Positions 13,001-23,775 of a stretch of DNA of 64,000 nt are shown here, one piece after another. This DNA comes from Amoebophrya sp. A120 (taxonomy: Eukaryota > Sar > Dinophyceae > Syndiniales > Amoebophryaceae). The notes beneath the pieces were generated by a model. The model searched no databases and was not told where the DNA came from. It worked only from the letters and a program-made list of their open reading frames with translations. The position numbers and the translations under genes are program-made. Numbering within the stretch: position 1 is the stretch's first letter; every line of letters begins with the position of its first letter. The stretch spans positions 1,427,876 to 1,491,875 of the forward strand of contig CAJINV010000006.1 of assembly GCA_905178155.1 (NCBI GenBank), written 5' to 3'.

Positions 13001-16000
13001 AAAAAACTTGAAAAGCCCTCCATCTTCGAAAAACACTACGGCAGCGTGAAAAATCCTCTGCCAAATCTCCCGAACTGGTTCTACAAGGGGTTCGACCCCC
13101 TGCACGTCTTGCCACACTACCTCTACTACGTTTTACGGGCGAGAAAATACGAGTTGATCGACGAGATTTGCGGGGTGAAGATCATTTTCGACGAAAAGAA
13201 GAAGAATTACGAGTTTGTTTCCAATTTGGACTATTTCAACAATTTAGAGTACTTCGGAACCACTAGCAAATTTGACCCGGAGAGGGAATTTTCGGTGCCG
13301 CACTTGACAAATATGAGAGTGCAGAATTCCCCCGCCACCCTCTCATTTGTCATGCAAAATACCAAATCCAAGTGCTGCCTTGTGGTGCTGTTTGCATGAC
13401 AGACTTCTCTGGAACCCCGAATAGTACTACAGTATGCACGCATGAACTTGTCATGCACAGGCTCCACATCTGCGGACGTTTGTAGTGCTGTTCATGCAAT
13501 ACAAATGAGGGGGAGGGGGACGAGTTGTGCACTGTCATAACAAATCTGCTTCCCACGACGTGTTACGTGCACGCCTTGTCTTTCTACAACCGGTGGAACG
13601 CGAGTAGTGGTGGCAGTTCGGTGAAGAAGTTGTTTGATTTTGTGGAGAAGGAACCGTTTATGATTTCGGAGGTGTTCGATATGCTGTGCAAAAGTATCGT
13701 ACTCGTATTGCAATCATGCATTACAAATTTTTTTCTGGAGCTAAATCCGCATTACAAATTTCATTTCTCATGCTGAGGAAATTTGTAATGCAATTAAAAT
13801 TATACGAGTACGATACTTTTGCATTGCATATTCGATTGGAAGCATCAGTTGGTAGATTGGGAAAAGCTGAAGGATTTAAATCACGACTACGATCAGAAGG
13901 TTGTGGAATTCGAGGAAGAGGTGGAAAAGCTGCGAAAAGAAGAACAGGAATTACAAAACGCGCAGAAACACAACGACAGAAATAAACAAGTGGACAAAGA
14001 CGATGTTCTTGCAGTAGATTCTCCTTCCGATGAAGATGACTCCGTGGTCGCTGATTCCAGCGCGAACGAAGATATCGGTACTAGCGGCACCGCATCAGCA
14101 TATTCGAAGTCAGCCGCGTTCAACCAAAAGGTGAAGCAACTGGAGAAGCAGTATTTCCTGCCGACAAACATGAAGGAACACAACTCTCTCCTCAAACTTC
14201 CGACGGAAAACAACGCCAAGGTGCTGCTCTACCCGATCATGAAGGCGCTTTTCCTGTATCCGATCTGCTTTAAGCAGATGCTGGAGAAATCCGAGGCGAT
14301 TGACAACCTCGACACCGTACCGAAACACTCGATGCAATATTACAACGCAAATGTCAAGCCCGGGGAGCAGAAAGCATATGAATTGCAGAAGTATCGTACT
14401 AGTAGTATTGCATTACAAAAAATTAGCTCAGCATGTGAAATGGAATTTGTCATGCGGATGCAGCTAAAGAAAGAGATTTGTAATGCATAAATGCAATTAC
14501 TACGAGGAGTGCGATACTTTTGCATAGGATAAAGCAAGGACTTGGACGATTCTGTTCAACATTTTGTACGAGTGGAACACAGGATCAACATGTAGTGCAG
14601 GAGACTATCAAATGTAAAAGTGTCTGGGTCTGGAAACTTGTGATGCTAGGTGGCGTATCATGCGGAAGCCATAAGTGCTGGCTCAGCATGACAAGTTTCT
14701 GAGCTTCTAGGTGTTGCCTATTCTGCATGACAAACTGCGTTTTTGCATGACAGGAAATTGGGGCTCTTGGGTAACCTGCATGACAGATTTAAGAGTCATG
14801 CCTGAGAAGCATGACAAATCGCGCATTCTTCCAGACCCAGACATTTTTACACTTGATAGAGACGGCGCAGCTGCAACTTCTACGGGAGCAGCAGGTGGTC
14901 AACAAGAACTACATCTTCAAGAACAAAGCGGTATAATTTGGGAGGAGCTGAAACTAGAATCGGGCACGGCGGAGAAATATGAACTGCAAAAGTATCGTAC
15001 TCGTATAAATGCATTACAAGTTTCCTTAGCATGAAAAATAGAACTTGTAATGCTGATTTGCCTTCAGAAAAAAATTTGTGATGCAAGACTTGCATTTATA
15101 CGAGTGCGATACTTTTGCACCGGATAAGAAATTTTTCGTTCTTTTCACGTCCGAGCACGTGGTGAACTGGATTCATTTCGTCTTGGAGAAAATGATCCGG
15201 AAAATCGAGTCTTCGCCGTTGTTTTTGAAAGAGTACAAGCAGGCGCGGAAGGAGTTTGTCGGGTACATGTTCACGAACAATGTAGATGTTATCGCGGAGA
15301 ATTACTACTTGGACAAAACCGACCCGGAGGAACGGAAGGAGATCGACCGGTTGAAGTTCACCTACTTTGAAGACAAGTCGCTCGCAATTAAGGGCGGTTG
15401 GGTCCAATCCTGCTACAACGACTTGTCCTCCGCCGAATACAAGGAAAACGCACGGGACGCAATTCTCCCGGCGTTATTCCACCACAACCTCGCGACCGCG
15501 CAGAGTAGAGTCGGGCTGGGCGGACGGATGAGGCGAGGTGGCGGGGGTTTATTTCCCGGTGGTCTTCGGGGAAACAATAACGGACCGGCAGGGGCGCAGT
15601 TTTTCGTCGACGTGATGCGGCAATTAGCGGGGGCTGCGGATGAAGGCAATGGAGTACCTGCGGAGGCTGTGCTCGCAAGGCTGGCCGACATCGAGAACTT
15701 TTTGGGCGGTATATATAAAGTTTTTGTCGCGCTTAGATTTTTTGAAGCTGGTTGTATCTTTGGTCCTCTTGACCCTGGTGCAGTAGGAAATTTACTGCAC
15801 TGTAGAACGCGAAAATGGATGATGAATGCGGGATATCCCTACTTTTTCCGCCATCCCGATGAAGGAAGCCACGGTTTGGAGTAAGTACCACGAACTAGTA
15901 GTGGTCAGTACTGAGGTCATGCTCATCTTTTCAAGAGGACGCGTCGCTCAACGACACAAGATCAGTCTACTTCATCCCCTGCCACCAAAAGAAGTGGCAC

Positions 16001-17173
16001 GACCTGAGTGGCTATTCATTTTTTCGCAAGAATAGAACACAAAGCGCAATGTTCTTGTATGAAGCGCAATGTTCTCAACAAGCGAACATAACAATTTTTG
16101 CTTCTCTTTGGTCGTGAAAATTGTAAACACGAGGGAAGATGAAGCTGGACTCAATTATCGGAACTACAACTTTTCCTCCCCAACAGATGATGTCGGGCGC
16201 GTGCAAGCGTTGCGTGAACAACTTTTCTATGCGTTGCAAATATCTCTGGGTCTGGAGGGATGTACTTAATCTGTGATGCTGCATTTGCATACTACAAAAA
16301 TCTGTATTGCATGGACAGCAAAACAAGAGGTCCAGTTTTTGCCGCGGCGAGAGGGCATTTCTCATGCGGTATATTATAAGCATCAGGAAGCCCTCGGAAA
16401 ATCTGGGATGCTAGGGCATGCATCACAGACGTCAGTGTGCATTACAAACGTTGCGTCCTTCCAGACCCAAACATATTTGTATTTGATATTTTCGCGATGA
16501 TGCGGCAGGGGGGTCCACCTCCACCCGGGGCCGCTAGTACTACCCCGCCCGCCGCCGGTGGCGAGGAACCACCACCACCTGGGCAGGAAGATCCAGGACG
16601 TCTTCTTGCAGGTTTTCGGGCCGGCGAGTTCCACCTTGGTCGCAGTTTTTCCGATGTCGGCTCCAGCGATGAAGACGGGTCACCTCGTCTACCGGGACCG
16701 GGTCGGTGGACGAGCGAAGCCGGCCAATTATATGCCGCCGGCAAACGAAGTATCCGTATCTACGATACTTCTAGTACAGCTTGCATTACGCGACCCGCCA
16801 CTGTGAGAACAAGAATCCAATTTTGCAACACCCAAGAACATCTTCTCGCACTCGCCAAAGAAAGCAGATTTCTGTCATGCAGGAAGATTGCAATAACGAT
16901 TTTTAACGAAGTTGTACGAGTATAATTGATACGGTTCTACTTTTGCATCTTGATGTTGTTCGACGTGTCGCACAAGGAGCAGGCGCTGATGAAGCAGCAG
17001 ACGGATTGCAGCGAGAAGTAGATGACGTCGCACGAGGAGAGTCGGCAGAGGGAGCATCACCGGAGGAACAAGGCGCAGAGGGACCAGGTGGAGAGTACGC
17101 TGAAAATAACTACAGCTCTGACGAAGACGAAGAGTTGGCGGAAGTCATTCAACGTTCGCTGCGGGAGCAGTGA
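10017..17173 (+). CDS. TCF25: TCF25 / Nulp1 / Rqc1 family protein, about 1309 aa
   Basis: Exons 10017-10768, 10938-10982, 11199-11378, 11534-11712, 11981-12177, 12445-12481, 12711-13311, 13545-13679, 13836-14376, 14537-14605, 14864-14977, 15132-15708, 16187-16227, 16494-about 16730, about 16952-17173. The N-terminus is a Lys/Glu coiled region (MSARQAKKLQALQEQQ) and an acidic Ser-rich stretch, as in TCF25. Family-like segments follow in order: LNKTNFSPDAEHRRIFG, DIVRMFDPHLLQEFLTNAAP, WLFCKRALYVLELQ, YPVMARVLYLYMQLLANRG, LPHYLYYVLRARKYELI and LLYPIMKALFLYPICFK. Yeast Rqc1 in this family acts with Ltn1 on stalled 60S ribosomes. The last exon ends SSDEDEELAEVIQRSLREQ, which looks like a ubiquitin-interacting motif. 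The final intron border is not resolved, so attachment of this tail is less certain than the rest. One intron (15709-16186) is GT-AG; the others are introners. Confidence 0.85.
10769..10932. mobile_element. F7 introner, 164 bp
   Basis: Left arm TATCACAAGAAAAAGTGTTA, right arm TTTACACTTTTTTGTTTGATA (21 nt, last 18 paired). Duplication ATGCA at 10764-10768 and 10933-10937. Excision joins RNNM to QAQLERNGG. Confidence 0.93.
10983..11193. mobile_element. F7 introner, 211 bp
   Basis: Left arm TATCGTGAGAAAAAAGTGTT, right arm CACTTTTTTCCTGTGATA. Flanks CACAT (10978-10982) and CGCAT (11194-11198), one mismatch. Only a 45-nt exon separates it from the previous F7 copy. Confidence 0.9.
11379..11528. 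mobile_element. F2 introner, 150 bp
   Basis: Left arm TATGCAACGCAAAAGCATAG, right arm CGATACTTTTGCACAGGATA. Duplication GATGA at 11374-11378 and 11529-11533. Excision joins SRADE to SAEQIG. Confidence 0.95.
11713..11975. mobile_element. F1 introner, 263 bp
   Basis: Left arm TATGAATTGCAAAAGTGTCT, right arm AGACACTTTTGCATTTGATA. Duplication CGAGT at 11708-11712 and 11976-11980. Excision joins LIAEL to MRSRQEYEE. Confidence 0.96.
12178..12439. mobile_element. F1 introner, 262 bp
   Basis: Left arm TATCAAATGCAAAAATGTCT, right arm AGACACTTTTGCAGTTGATA. Duplication CCTAC at 12173-12177 and 12440-12444. Excision joins HPTAY to PVMARVL. Confidence 0.96.
12482..12705. mobile_element. F4 introner, 224 bp
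   Basis: Left arm TATGAAAGTGCACAACTCCC, right arm GAAATGTGTACTCTCATA. Flanks GCAGT (12477-12481) and GCAGC (12706-12710), one synonymous mismatch. Follows an exon of only 37 nt. Confidence 0.93.
13312..13539. mobile_element. F4 introner, 228 bp
   Basis: Left arm TATGAGAGTGCAGAATTCCC, right arm GAGTTGTGCACTGTCATA. Duplication ACAAA at 13307-13311 and 13540-13544. Excision joins PHLT to NLLPTT. Confidence 0.95.
13680..13830. mobile_element. F2 introner, 151 bp
   Basis: Left arm TATGCTGTGCAAAAGTATCG, right arm CGATACTTTTGCATTGCATA. Duplication TTCGA at 13675-13679 and 13831-13835. Excision joins SEVFD to WKHQLVD. Confidence 0.96.
14377..14531. mobile_element. F2 introner, 155 bp
   Basis: Left arm TATGAATTGCAGAAGTATCG, right arm CGATACTTTTGCATAGGATA. 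Duplication AAGCA at 14372-14376 and 14532-14536. Excision joins GEQKA to RTWTILFN. Confidence 0.95.
14606..14858. mobile_element. F1 introner, 253 bp
   Basis: Left arm TATCAAATGTAAAAGTGTCT, right arm ACATTTTTACACTTGATA. Duplication GAGAC at 14601-14605 and 14859-14863. Separated from the preceding F2 copy by a 69-nt exon. Confidence 0.95.
14978..15126. mobile_element. F2 introner, 149 bp
   Basis: Left arm TATGAACTGCAAAAGTATCG, right arm CGATACTTTTGCACCGGATA. Duplication AGAAA at 14973-14977 and 15127-15131. Excision joins GTAEK to FFVLFTSE. Confidence 0.95.
15709..16186 (+). other. Spliceosomal GT-AG intron in the TCF25 gene
   Basis: Donor GTATAT after TTGGGCG, acceptor after a pyrimidine-rich stretch (CTTTTCCTCCCCAACAG). 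Splicing gives ENFLG then DDVGRVQALREQLF in frame. Without it the frame stops at 15884. Exon assignment is inference from frame and splice signals. Confidence 0.7.
16228..16488. mobile_element. F1 introner, 261 bp
   Basis: Left arm TATGCGTTGCAAATATCTCT, right arm AACATATTTGTATTTGATA. Duplication TTTTC at 16223-16227 and 16489-16493. Excision joins REQLF to AMMRQGGPPPP. Confidence 0.93.
16731..16954. mobile_element. Degenerate F2-like introner, borders uncertain
   Basis: Left part TATGCCGCCGGCAAACGAAG then TATCCGTATC; right part GATACGGTTCTACTTTTGCAT. The inverted arms are recognisable but the ends have drifted and no target duplication is visible. It separates the Pro-rich exon from the exon with the ubiquitin-interacting-like tail. 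Exact splice points are not resolved. Confidence 0.55.
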
Positions 17174-18659
17174 TAGCGAGATGAACTACACTACACGAGG
17201 ACACTTTGCGTTTTTTTGGATGGAGCGGAGCAGCAGTAAAACTAAAAGCAGAAGTGGATGAGACAAACACAAAAAGCAAAACGAATCACCGATCGCCGTG
17301 CAGAAGATCTTGCTCATCACGAACAATTTTGTACACGACGAAATAAAAGCAACCACGATCGGGGAAGCAGCGACCACCCCCCCCCCCCTTCGGAAAGCAG
17401 CAGTGGCAGTGGCAGCACCGATGAAAAGATAAAAACGACAAATAAGGACCTCCCATACCTTCGGCCAAAAAGGAACCACGAGCCTCCCGCCAAAGAAAGA
17501 ACGCATTTTTTCGAGAAAAAGCAAAATTAACAACTACAACAGGTGCCGTGTCCATCTACAGCAGTCCCTCTTTGGTCTTTTATCAAACCGGAAAGTAACT
17601 CTGCAGCTCTGCATCTGATATAAATCAACATGAGAACGAGCTTTGTCATGCCACTCATCAGATGTTCATATGTGAACTTGGACTTCTTGCCTTGCGAGGC
17701 ATGATTTACGATCAAAAACGTTGCGTAACACTTTACGACGGCGAGCTAGTGTAGTTATTTTCCACCTTCTCCATACTTTCCTCCAATCACTCTTCCCCTG
17801 GGCTGAAGTGGACACGACTGGCCAGGCCGAAGTGGTTACCTGGCGGAAACTGTACTACAGTTGCTGGCTCTTCGGGAAACTGCTGGGCAAACGGATTCTC
17901 CGATTCGTGGCTTTCGTCGGAAACAAAACGAAAACTCTTCCGTTCTACGCGAAGAGGATACGACCGGGGATTTCGTCGCTTTGGCGAAAAGTAGCCGGCG
18001 CTTTTGGGCCGCGTGGTGGAAATAACGTGAATGGTGGTGGAGGGCGGCAGCGGGAGAACAATGCGAATGGGGTTGAAATGACAGAACAACGACAACATGA
18101 ACATCAGGAATAAAAAGAAAACTCTACGCGATGAAAGTTAGGTTACGACCGATTGTCTTCTGGTCGTCGCTCATCAAAGCAATACCAAGAACGTCAACAC
18201 TCGCAACGACCTATCCCTATCGACGCACGCAAAGTAATTTTTCAAGCGGGAATGAAATGAAGAAGCACGACTACACCAAAATTTGAATGCAACGTGTGCC
18301 GTTGTCGTGAAGGAACAAAAAGGCACCAGGCTCAAACGATGTTCCAATTCTTGACGAGTACCGCGAGCTAGTTTTTCGTCTCGTCTTTACAGGGCCGGAG
18401 TAGAGTCGGTTATTTCCACCCTAAGAACAATCAGAGGTCATTACGCACCGCCATCCCTGCACGAGTATTTTCTTCATACCACGATTTCCGTTGAGGGTAG
18501 TTTCATCTCCACACGACTCCAACGTAAACTCTAACTTGTCGCAGTTCCCATGATTACTTGAGCATTCGTTTCCACCACGACACTCACATTTTCATTTTTT
18601 CTCTACTTCGCTAAGTAAAGTGTGAATTTTGATTGTGTGGAAAAAAAAAATACCTGTGC
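17174..18659. other. Intergenic or unresolved exons
   Basis: Two + strand frames stand out. One at 17258-17530 starts with ATG and is hydrophilic, with a Pro run. The other at 17721-18113 lacks an ATG but encodes a basic, partly hydrophobic 130-residue stretch (FGKLLGKRILRFVAFVGNKT). They could be exons of one small gene, but I cannot place a supported splice between them. From 18114 to 18659 I see nothing. Confidence 0.3.
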
Positions 18660-19494
18660 ATGGAATTCCTCCCCCTGGACTCGCAAAGCAACGGTAAGTT
18701 CCTGACCCTAACGGAGAAAAATCAGATCACCTGCCACACCAACTGCCGCCAGGAATCCCAGGGCACGGCGTTTTTTCCTGTTTCATCTAGCACTTCGGGC
18801 CCAACAAGTCGCGGTTCTTTCACCATCAAATGCACAAACAAGCCGGGCCGCATGCGGTATTTCGTCGGGTTAGCCGACCATTTGTTCAACCCCGCAGCCT
18901 ATCAAATGTAAAAATCTCTGGGTCTGGAAACTTGTGATGCAAGAAAGGGAATAGTGAACTCACTATAATGCGCTGCCAAGCATGACAAGTTTTTTCCATG
19001 GGTCTGAGTTGCGTATTTCGCATGAGAAACTGCGTTTTTGCATGACAGGGAGGAGGAGCTCTTTGCGGCCATGCAACACAGAGCTCAGCGTCATGCCAGA
19101 CAAGCATGACAAATCTCGCAATCTCCCAGACCCAGACACTTTTACATTTGATACAGCCGGGTGTGCGGACATCGCGAAAAACTCCCTAGCGTCTTTAGAA
19201 AATCTGAAAGCCGGGCTGCATAAGAATACCGGTGGAACTTCTACGAAGAGTAATGTCTGTTTGCAGTCGTCGACACCGTCTTTTCACACCGGGAGCTTGG
19301 TGAAAGTCGAGTGGAGCTCTTGTTCTGGCGCCGGAAAGAATGATGAGAACAACAATCAGCTCGACGTACGAATCAGCGTAGACACCACGGGATTTTCGCA
19401 GAGTTGCAAGGTGGTTAAAAAGAAAGGCGCGGAATTGTTTGGCTTCGTGTCCCTTTACAATAGAGAAGCGGTTTTTGAGATCGTGGAAGAATGA
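18660..19494 (+). CDS. Small beta-rich protein, possibly SPRY-like, 191 aa
   Basis: Exons 18660-18899 and 19159-19494, 576 nt, split by one F1 introner. ATG at 18660 follows a run of A. The protein has no signal peptide or membrane segment. Segments such as FTIKCTNKPGRMRYFVGLAD, VDTTGFSQSCKVVKKKG and ELFGFVSLYNREAVFEIVEE alternate hydrophobic residues like beta strands. The last one resembles the end of SPRY domains (P-x-V-S-L-Y), which bind protein partners. That resemblance is weak and by eye only. I do not recognise a specific family. Confidence 0.6.
18900..19153. mobile_element. F1 introner, 254 bp
   Basis: Left arm TATCAAATGTAAAAATCTCT, right arm AGACACTTTTACATTTGATA. Duplication CAGCC at 18895-18899 and 19154-19158. 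Excision joins FNPAA to GCADIAK. Confidence 0.96.
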
Positions 19495-20022
19495 TGGTGT
19501 TTTTGATCCACAACTTCTACTTTAGAATACTGAACGGTTGTTGTAAGCAACAAGAAAGAAAGTACTTGTTCCCGATTGAGATTGACACACAACGCTCGAC
19601 AGCATTTGAGATTTTGTTCGGCTCTCAGGATCGATGAAGAAGAACGTCCCCTGCTCTATATAGAAGTTCACGAGGATCTCTAGTAGAGAGAGGTGCGGCT
19701 TCTCTTCATCTTGGTCTGACGAAGAAGCACGATAAAGACTGAGCGCAAGAAGTAGGACCTCCTGCTGAGAGAGCACTGCGGAACAGAGAGCGGATCGTCG
19801 AGACCCAGTGCTCTGTGGACACGTGCTGTGGCGATCGTCATGAGAGCAGACCGAGGAGGACCAAACGTGGTAGATTTCACGCGAGTGTGTTGCTACCGAC
19901 CCTGTAACCGCGACACCATCGCCAGCACCAGCCTTTGCGTCATTTCCCGAACTTGCGGGCATGAGCACCATAAGCATTATTGACGCTCGTCGAATTTTTA
20001 ACATCTTCATTGCAACCCAACC
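19495..20022. other. Intergenic, no gene supported on +
   Basis: A 226-codon minus-strand frame (19522-20202) overlaps the start of the next gene. It has no recognisable motif and I treat it as a shadow. Otherwise nothing is seen. Confidence 0.4.
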
Positions 20023-22961
20023 ATGGATTTCTGTCGTTGTTTTCTCCGCACTTCCAGCACCTCCAACTCGTGGTTTTGGCGGTTTTGCACCGGGCAGAAT
20101 GACGACAGCTTTCTGCAGGAAGAGAGGCCAATCCCCTTGGAACACGCGTGGAATAAAACCAAGGAAGGACATGGAGCCGAAAACACCTTCGACCCGGACC
20201 ACCCTTTGCGTCGCTACGGGTTTCTCTCGTACTCCGCCTTGCCTGTTGCGGTAACGCCGTCGAAGAAAGTCTTGTCTTCTTCATCATCATCTTCCACCAC
20301 CTCGAGTAGGAGAAATAAGTTCGAAACCCACCTCCGTGGGCCGAAGTTGAAATTATGCAATACAAATTTTCCGTACACCTACACGTAAAAAAATGCATCA
20401 CAAATTTCTCTAACTTCACGCCTGCCGCTTGTGATGCTGAATAGGATTGAGGGGAAGTTTTGTCATGCTTGCAGAAACATGCTTTACCTTACGTGTACGG
20501 CAAGTTTGCTGTGGATAAAAATCGGGAAAAGTGTATTTCATCGTTTCGGAGCGGGAGTTGGTTGCTGTTGAATTGGAGTTGTATGTGAACGGGCTGTATG
20601 ACCTGCAGAAGTATCGTACTAATAGTATGAATTTCATTACAAATTTCTTCAGAAAGACAAATGGAATTCGAAACGCTGAATTACACAAATAAAACCCAGA
20701 TTTTCCATGCAAGCCTGGCGTGTATACAACGAGTACGATACTTTTGCAGATTATCAACGGCGGTTTTCAAGCTATGTTGAAGGAGAAGCAGGAGCAGCAC
20801 AAGATAGCGACAACCAACAGAAAATCCAGGAGTTACTTTTTTCCCCCTTCATGATCATCCGCAACTGCAGATTTGAGGAGCAAGAGGGTATGCACAACTT
20901 TGACACGTTGTTTACCAAATTACTAAGGGATCAGAACGGGAGTGCGAGCGGTGTGCGGCCCTCTTCCGGCGATTTGGACTACAAGATCTTCAAGTTGTCC
21001 TGGTTTGGATTGGATGTGAAATACTACTTCGCGGTTTGTACAAATGCTTTGGAAGGAGTAGATGCAAGGAGTACAACTCTCGCTGGTGGTGCGCAAACGC
21101 AATTAGTACCCACGTCGACAACCACCACCCACGACCAAGTAAATCCCCCCTCCGACCTGGAAGCTGCAACGCAGTTACAATCCGATATCGAGATGTTTTC
21201 ATCAATATCCTGTGCAAAAGTATCGTACTCGTAGTAATCGCATTTATGCATGACAACTCTCTTTTTCAAGGTAAATCAGCATGAGAAATTGTATTTGTCA
21301 TGCTGAGCAAACTTGTAATGCGATTACTACTAGTACGATGCTTTTGCATTTCATAATCAAAAAACAGCAACCGAACTATGTTTGCGGCGAGCGTGGCGTC
21401 GCAGTTTTCGTCGCTTGTGGGAGCAGCAACAGCAGTGGGTCCAGCTGCGGGGGCGTTAGCAAATGTTTCTAATTCATCATCGGCCTCTTCCTCCGCAGCC
21501 GCAACGCCGGCAACTGGTGCCCCGTCCTCTCCAAGCAAACTGCATAAAGCCTCAACAACCGCCCTGGACATCCCTCAAAACCTGTTCAAAACGTCTACCA
21601 GCCTGAAGTCCCAGAAAACCGCGGAGCAGTGCCGGCAAGAGTGGGTGGTCGCGATTTCCAAATGCGTGAAGAAAGTGACGCAGAGTCTGTATCCGAACGG
21701 ACTGCAAGGTATCAAATGTAAAAATGTCTGGGTCTGGAAGATTCTGAGACTTGTCATGCATGTTGTGCATGGGCCATGATGTCTGTGATGCATGCCCTAG
21801 CATCACAGATTTTTTCAGGGCATCTTGATGCCTATTCCGCATGACAAATGCCCTATCCTTGTAGCAAGAATTATACTCCTTTTGCTACTCATGCAATACA
21901 GATTTTTTTGGAATCCAAATGCAGCGTCACAAGTTGCATTCTTCCAGACCCAGACATTTTTGCAATCCATACAAGGGGGGAGCTTTCTTAAGGCGGTAGC
22001 TAGGACTACAATGGGCGTTGGTAGTGCAGCACCAGCGCCGGTTGGAAGATCAAAAGACCCGTTCGAGGAACAACTCCCCGACCTGCTCCTCTTATCCGGC
22101 TTCCTAGTTTACCAGTACCCAAGCAGGCGTGATTTGGTCTCGACGCTGTACTGCGAATTGCACGCGCAGGAAACTACAACGGTGAATGAAAGTGGGGATA
22201 AAGATGAAACCGCAGGCACGAAGAGTACGACGGCGAGTAGTACCTCACCTTCTGGGAATAAACTGGACGAAGAGAAGAAAAGACTGAAGTCGAAGGCAAA
22301 ACTCGTGCTGTATCAAAACGACCTCGATGTAGTGGTCAGCGCATCTTCACAAATGTTGAACAGCAATACGAGTAGTACTTCATCTTCTTCCGCTAAACTC
22401 CTGGAAATCCCGATTACCGAGGACACTCCTTTTTATGAAAAAATCGGCGTCAACTGCACAACCTTCTGCGTCGACAACACGCACCACTTCGCCGCCAGGT
22501 CGGAGCAGGAGAAAAAATTGTGGCTGCGGGTGATTGGAAATTTGAAAATCAAGGTGGCAAATAAAGCGCCAACTCCGGATGCGGAGGAGGTGAAGGCGTT
22601 TCGGGAATCGATTGTGGAATACATGGGAATGAACGGGATTTTGTTCAACAATAGTAACTCTTCAGCATCCTCTTTCCGCAATACAACTACTCTTCAATCC
22701 GACCCACTTTTAACCCGCGTGACCGACCGGCAACCAAGGGAATTCTTCGGTTTTAACCCCGCGGCGGATCGGAGGAGACTGCAGCAAGGCGGACCAGTTT
22801 CGACGGCGACGACAACATCAGGAACAGGAGCCTCTGGTGCCGATCATGAGGAAAGAACAAAACTGCCTTCCGTAGGGGGTATCGTGATGGGTCGTGCTGG
22901 ACCGTCGTCGATACAAGAACCACATCCTCCCAGAACAGCTGCGTCGAAGACATCGATGTAG
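20023..22961 (+). CDS. PH-like domain protein, about 729 aa
   Basis: Exons 20023-20353, 20523-20596, about 20755-21205, 21361-21709, 21977-22961, in one frame. Two stretches look like pleckstrin homology repeats, a fold that binds phosphoinositides or proteins. The first has KIFKLSWFGLDVKYYFAVCT, then a Ser/Ala-rich linker and a helix with QCRQEWVVAISKCVKKV. The second has LVLYQNDLDVVV, then HHFAARSEQEKKLWLRVIGN, the typical C-terminal strand-helix with a conserved Trp. Linkers are long and low-complexity (Thr/Ser). No signal peptide or membrane segment is seen. The ATG at 20023 was chosen because its frame continues across the first introner. The PH call rests on pattern only; target and pathway are unknown. 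Confidence 0.6.
20354..20517. mobile_element. F8 introner, 164 bp
   Basis: Left arm TATGCAATACAAATTTTCCG then TACAC; right arm CGTGTACGGCAAGTTTGCTG then TGGATA. Flanks GAAAT (20349-20353) and AAAAT (20518-20522), one mismatch. Excision joins GPKLK to SGKVYFIVSE. Only copy of this family in the window. Confidence 0.85.
20597..20754. mobile_element. F2 introner, about 158 bp, right border approximate
   Basis: Left arm TATGACCTGCAGAAGTATCG, right arm GAGTACGATACTTTTGCA. The expected terminal ATA and the copy of GGCTG are missing on the right, so the border is set by frame (LYVNGL then YQRRFSSYVE or QRRFSSYVE). Confidence 0.8.
21206..21355. mobile_element. F2 introner, 150 bp
   Basis: Left arm TATCCTGTGCAAAAGTATCG, right arm ACGATGCTTTTGCATTTCATA. 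Duplication ATCAA at 21201-21205 and 21356-21360. Excision joins EMFSS to KNSNRTMF. Confidence 0.95.
21710..21971. mobile_element. F1 introner, 262 bp
   Basis: Left arm TATCAAATGTAAAAATGTCT, right arm AGACATTTTTGCAATCCATA. Duplication CAAGG at 21705-21709 and 21972-21976. Excision joins NGLQG to GSFLKAV. Confidence 0.96.
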
Positions 22962-23775
22962 ATATGGTCCTGCAAGTGTAGTTCGTTGCGCGATTACGTA
23001 CACCGCTCTTCAGGACAGCGCTCGTGTATAGAGCTATCGGTTTCAGTTTCTGTTCGTCATTCTTTCTGCCTCGTGTGGGCGCCTGCTTTCGTGAAGATTG
23101 CTGCGCCAGCAATCGTGAATTCGTAAATTTGCACTCACGTGTGTTCGGTTCAGAGCCGTTTTCTTGATCCGTCGGTCTTGGTGGTGTCATATGTCGTTCG
23201 ACGTTGTAAGAGTTCTGGCTTCATCCAGTATTACCAAGAAATAATATGGCTCTCGTGCGCTCGATGAAAAAAAATTCGACAAAAAAACATCAAAGAACGC
23301 TGATTTTCTCCTGTCGTCCCCGTTCGGTCTTGGCGTTTCTCGTGCTATGGATGTGTTTCGGTTAGTACTATCGTTCTTGTTAGGTCTTCGTCTTCGCGCA
23401 GCTGCTTGTACAGTTCGCGTTCGTCCGCCGCAAATAATCGCTCATCGTCTGTGTCCAAAGCCACACTCTTGAGGTTCGAGAAGATGAAGAAGGCTGCATG
23501 ATCTACAGCAATTGCAATCTCAATGTTGTACTAGACCAGTGCACCATCAACCAGCCCCCTAGATTGTTAGTTTTACTAGCCGTCCTCGCAGTACCCCGAA
23601 GACGAGTCAACGATTTATTTCACAGTTTTGCATTTTTTCCCCGACACTTACACTTTCAACTTGTATGCAGTCTCCTGTTGTTCTCCGCCTCAACTACCGT
23701 TCTTGAGTGGGCGACATTAATTATTAAGCACCGGACCTCGTCATCAAGCCTTCTCGTGGCAAAAACGGAATAAAC
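22962..23775. other. Intergenic, nothing supported
   Basis: Short frames only. The stretch before 23776 is the likely 5' untranslated region of the next gene. Confidence 0.5.

Noticed and set aside
15709-15884. TCF25 ending at the stop at 15882-15884
   Set aside because: A good GT-AG intron restores the frame to an exon that a clean F1 introner links further on; the reading through to 15884 has no family resemblance.
19522-20202. 226-codon minus-strand frame
   Set aside because: It overlaps the first exon of the + strand PH-like gene, whose frame continues over several introners; the minus frame has no motif.
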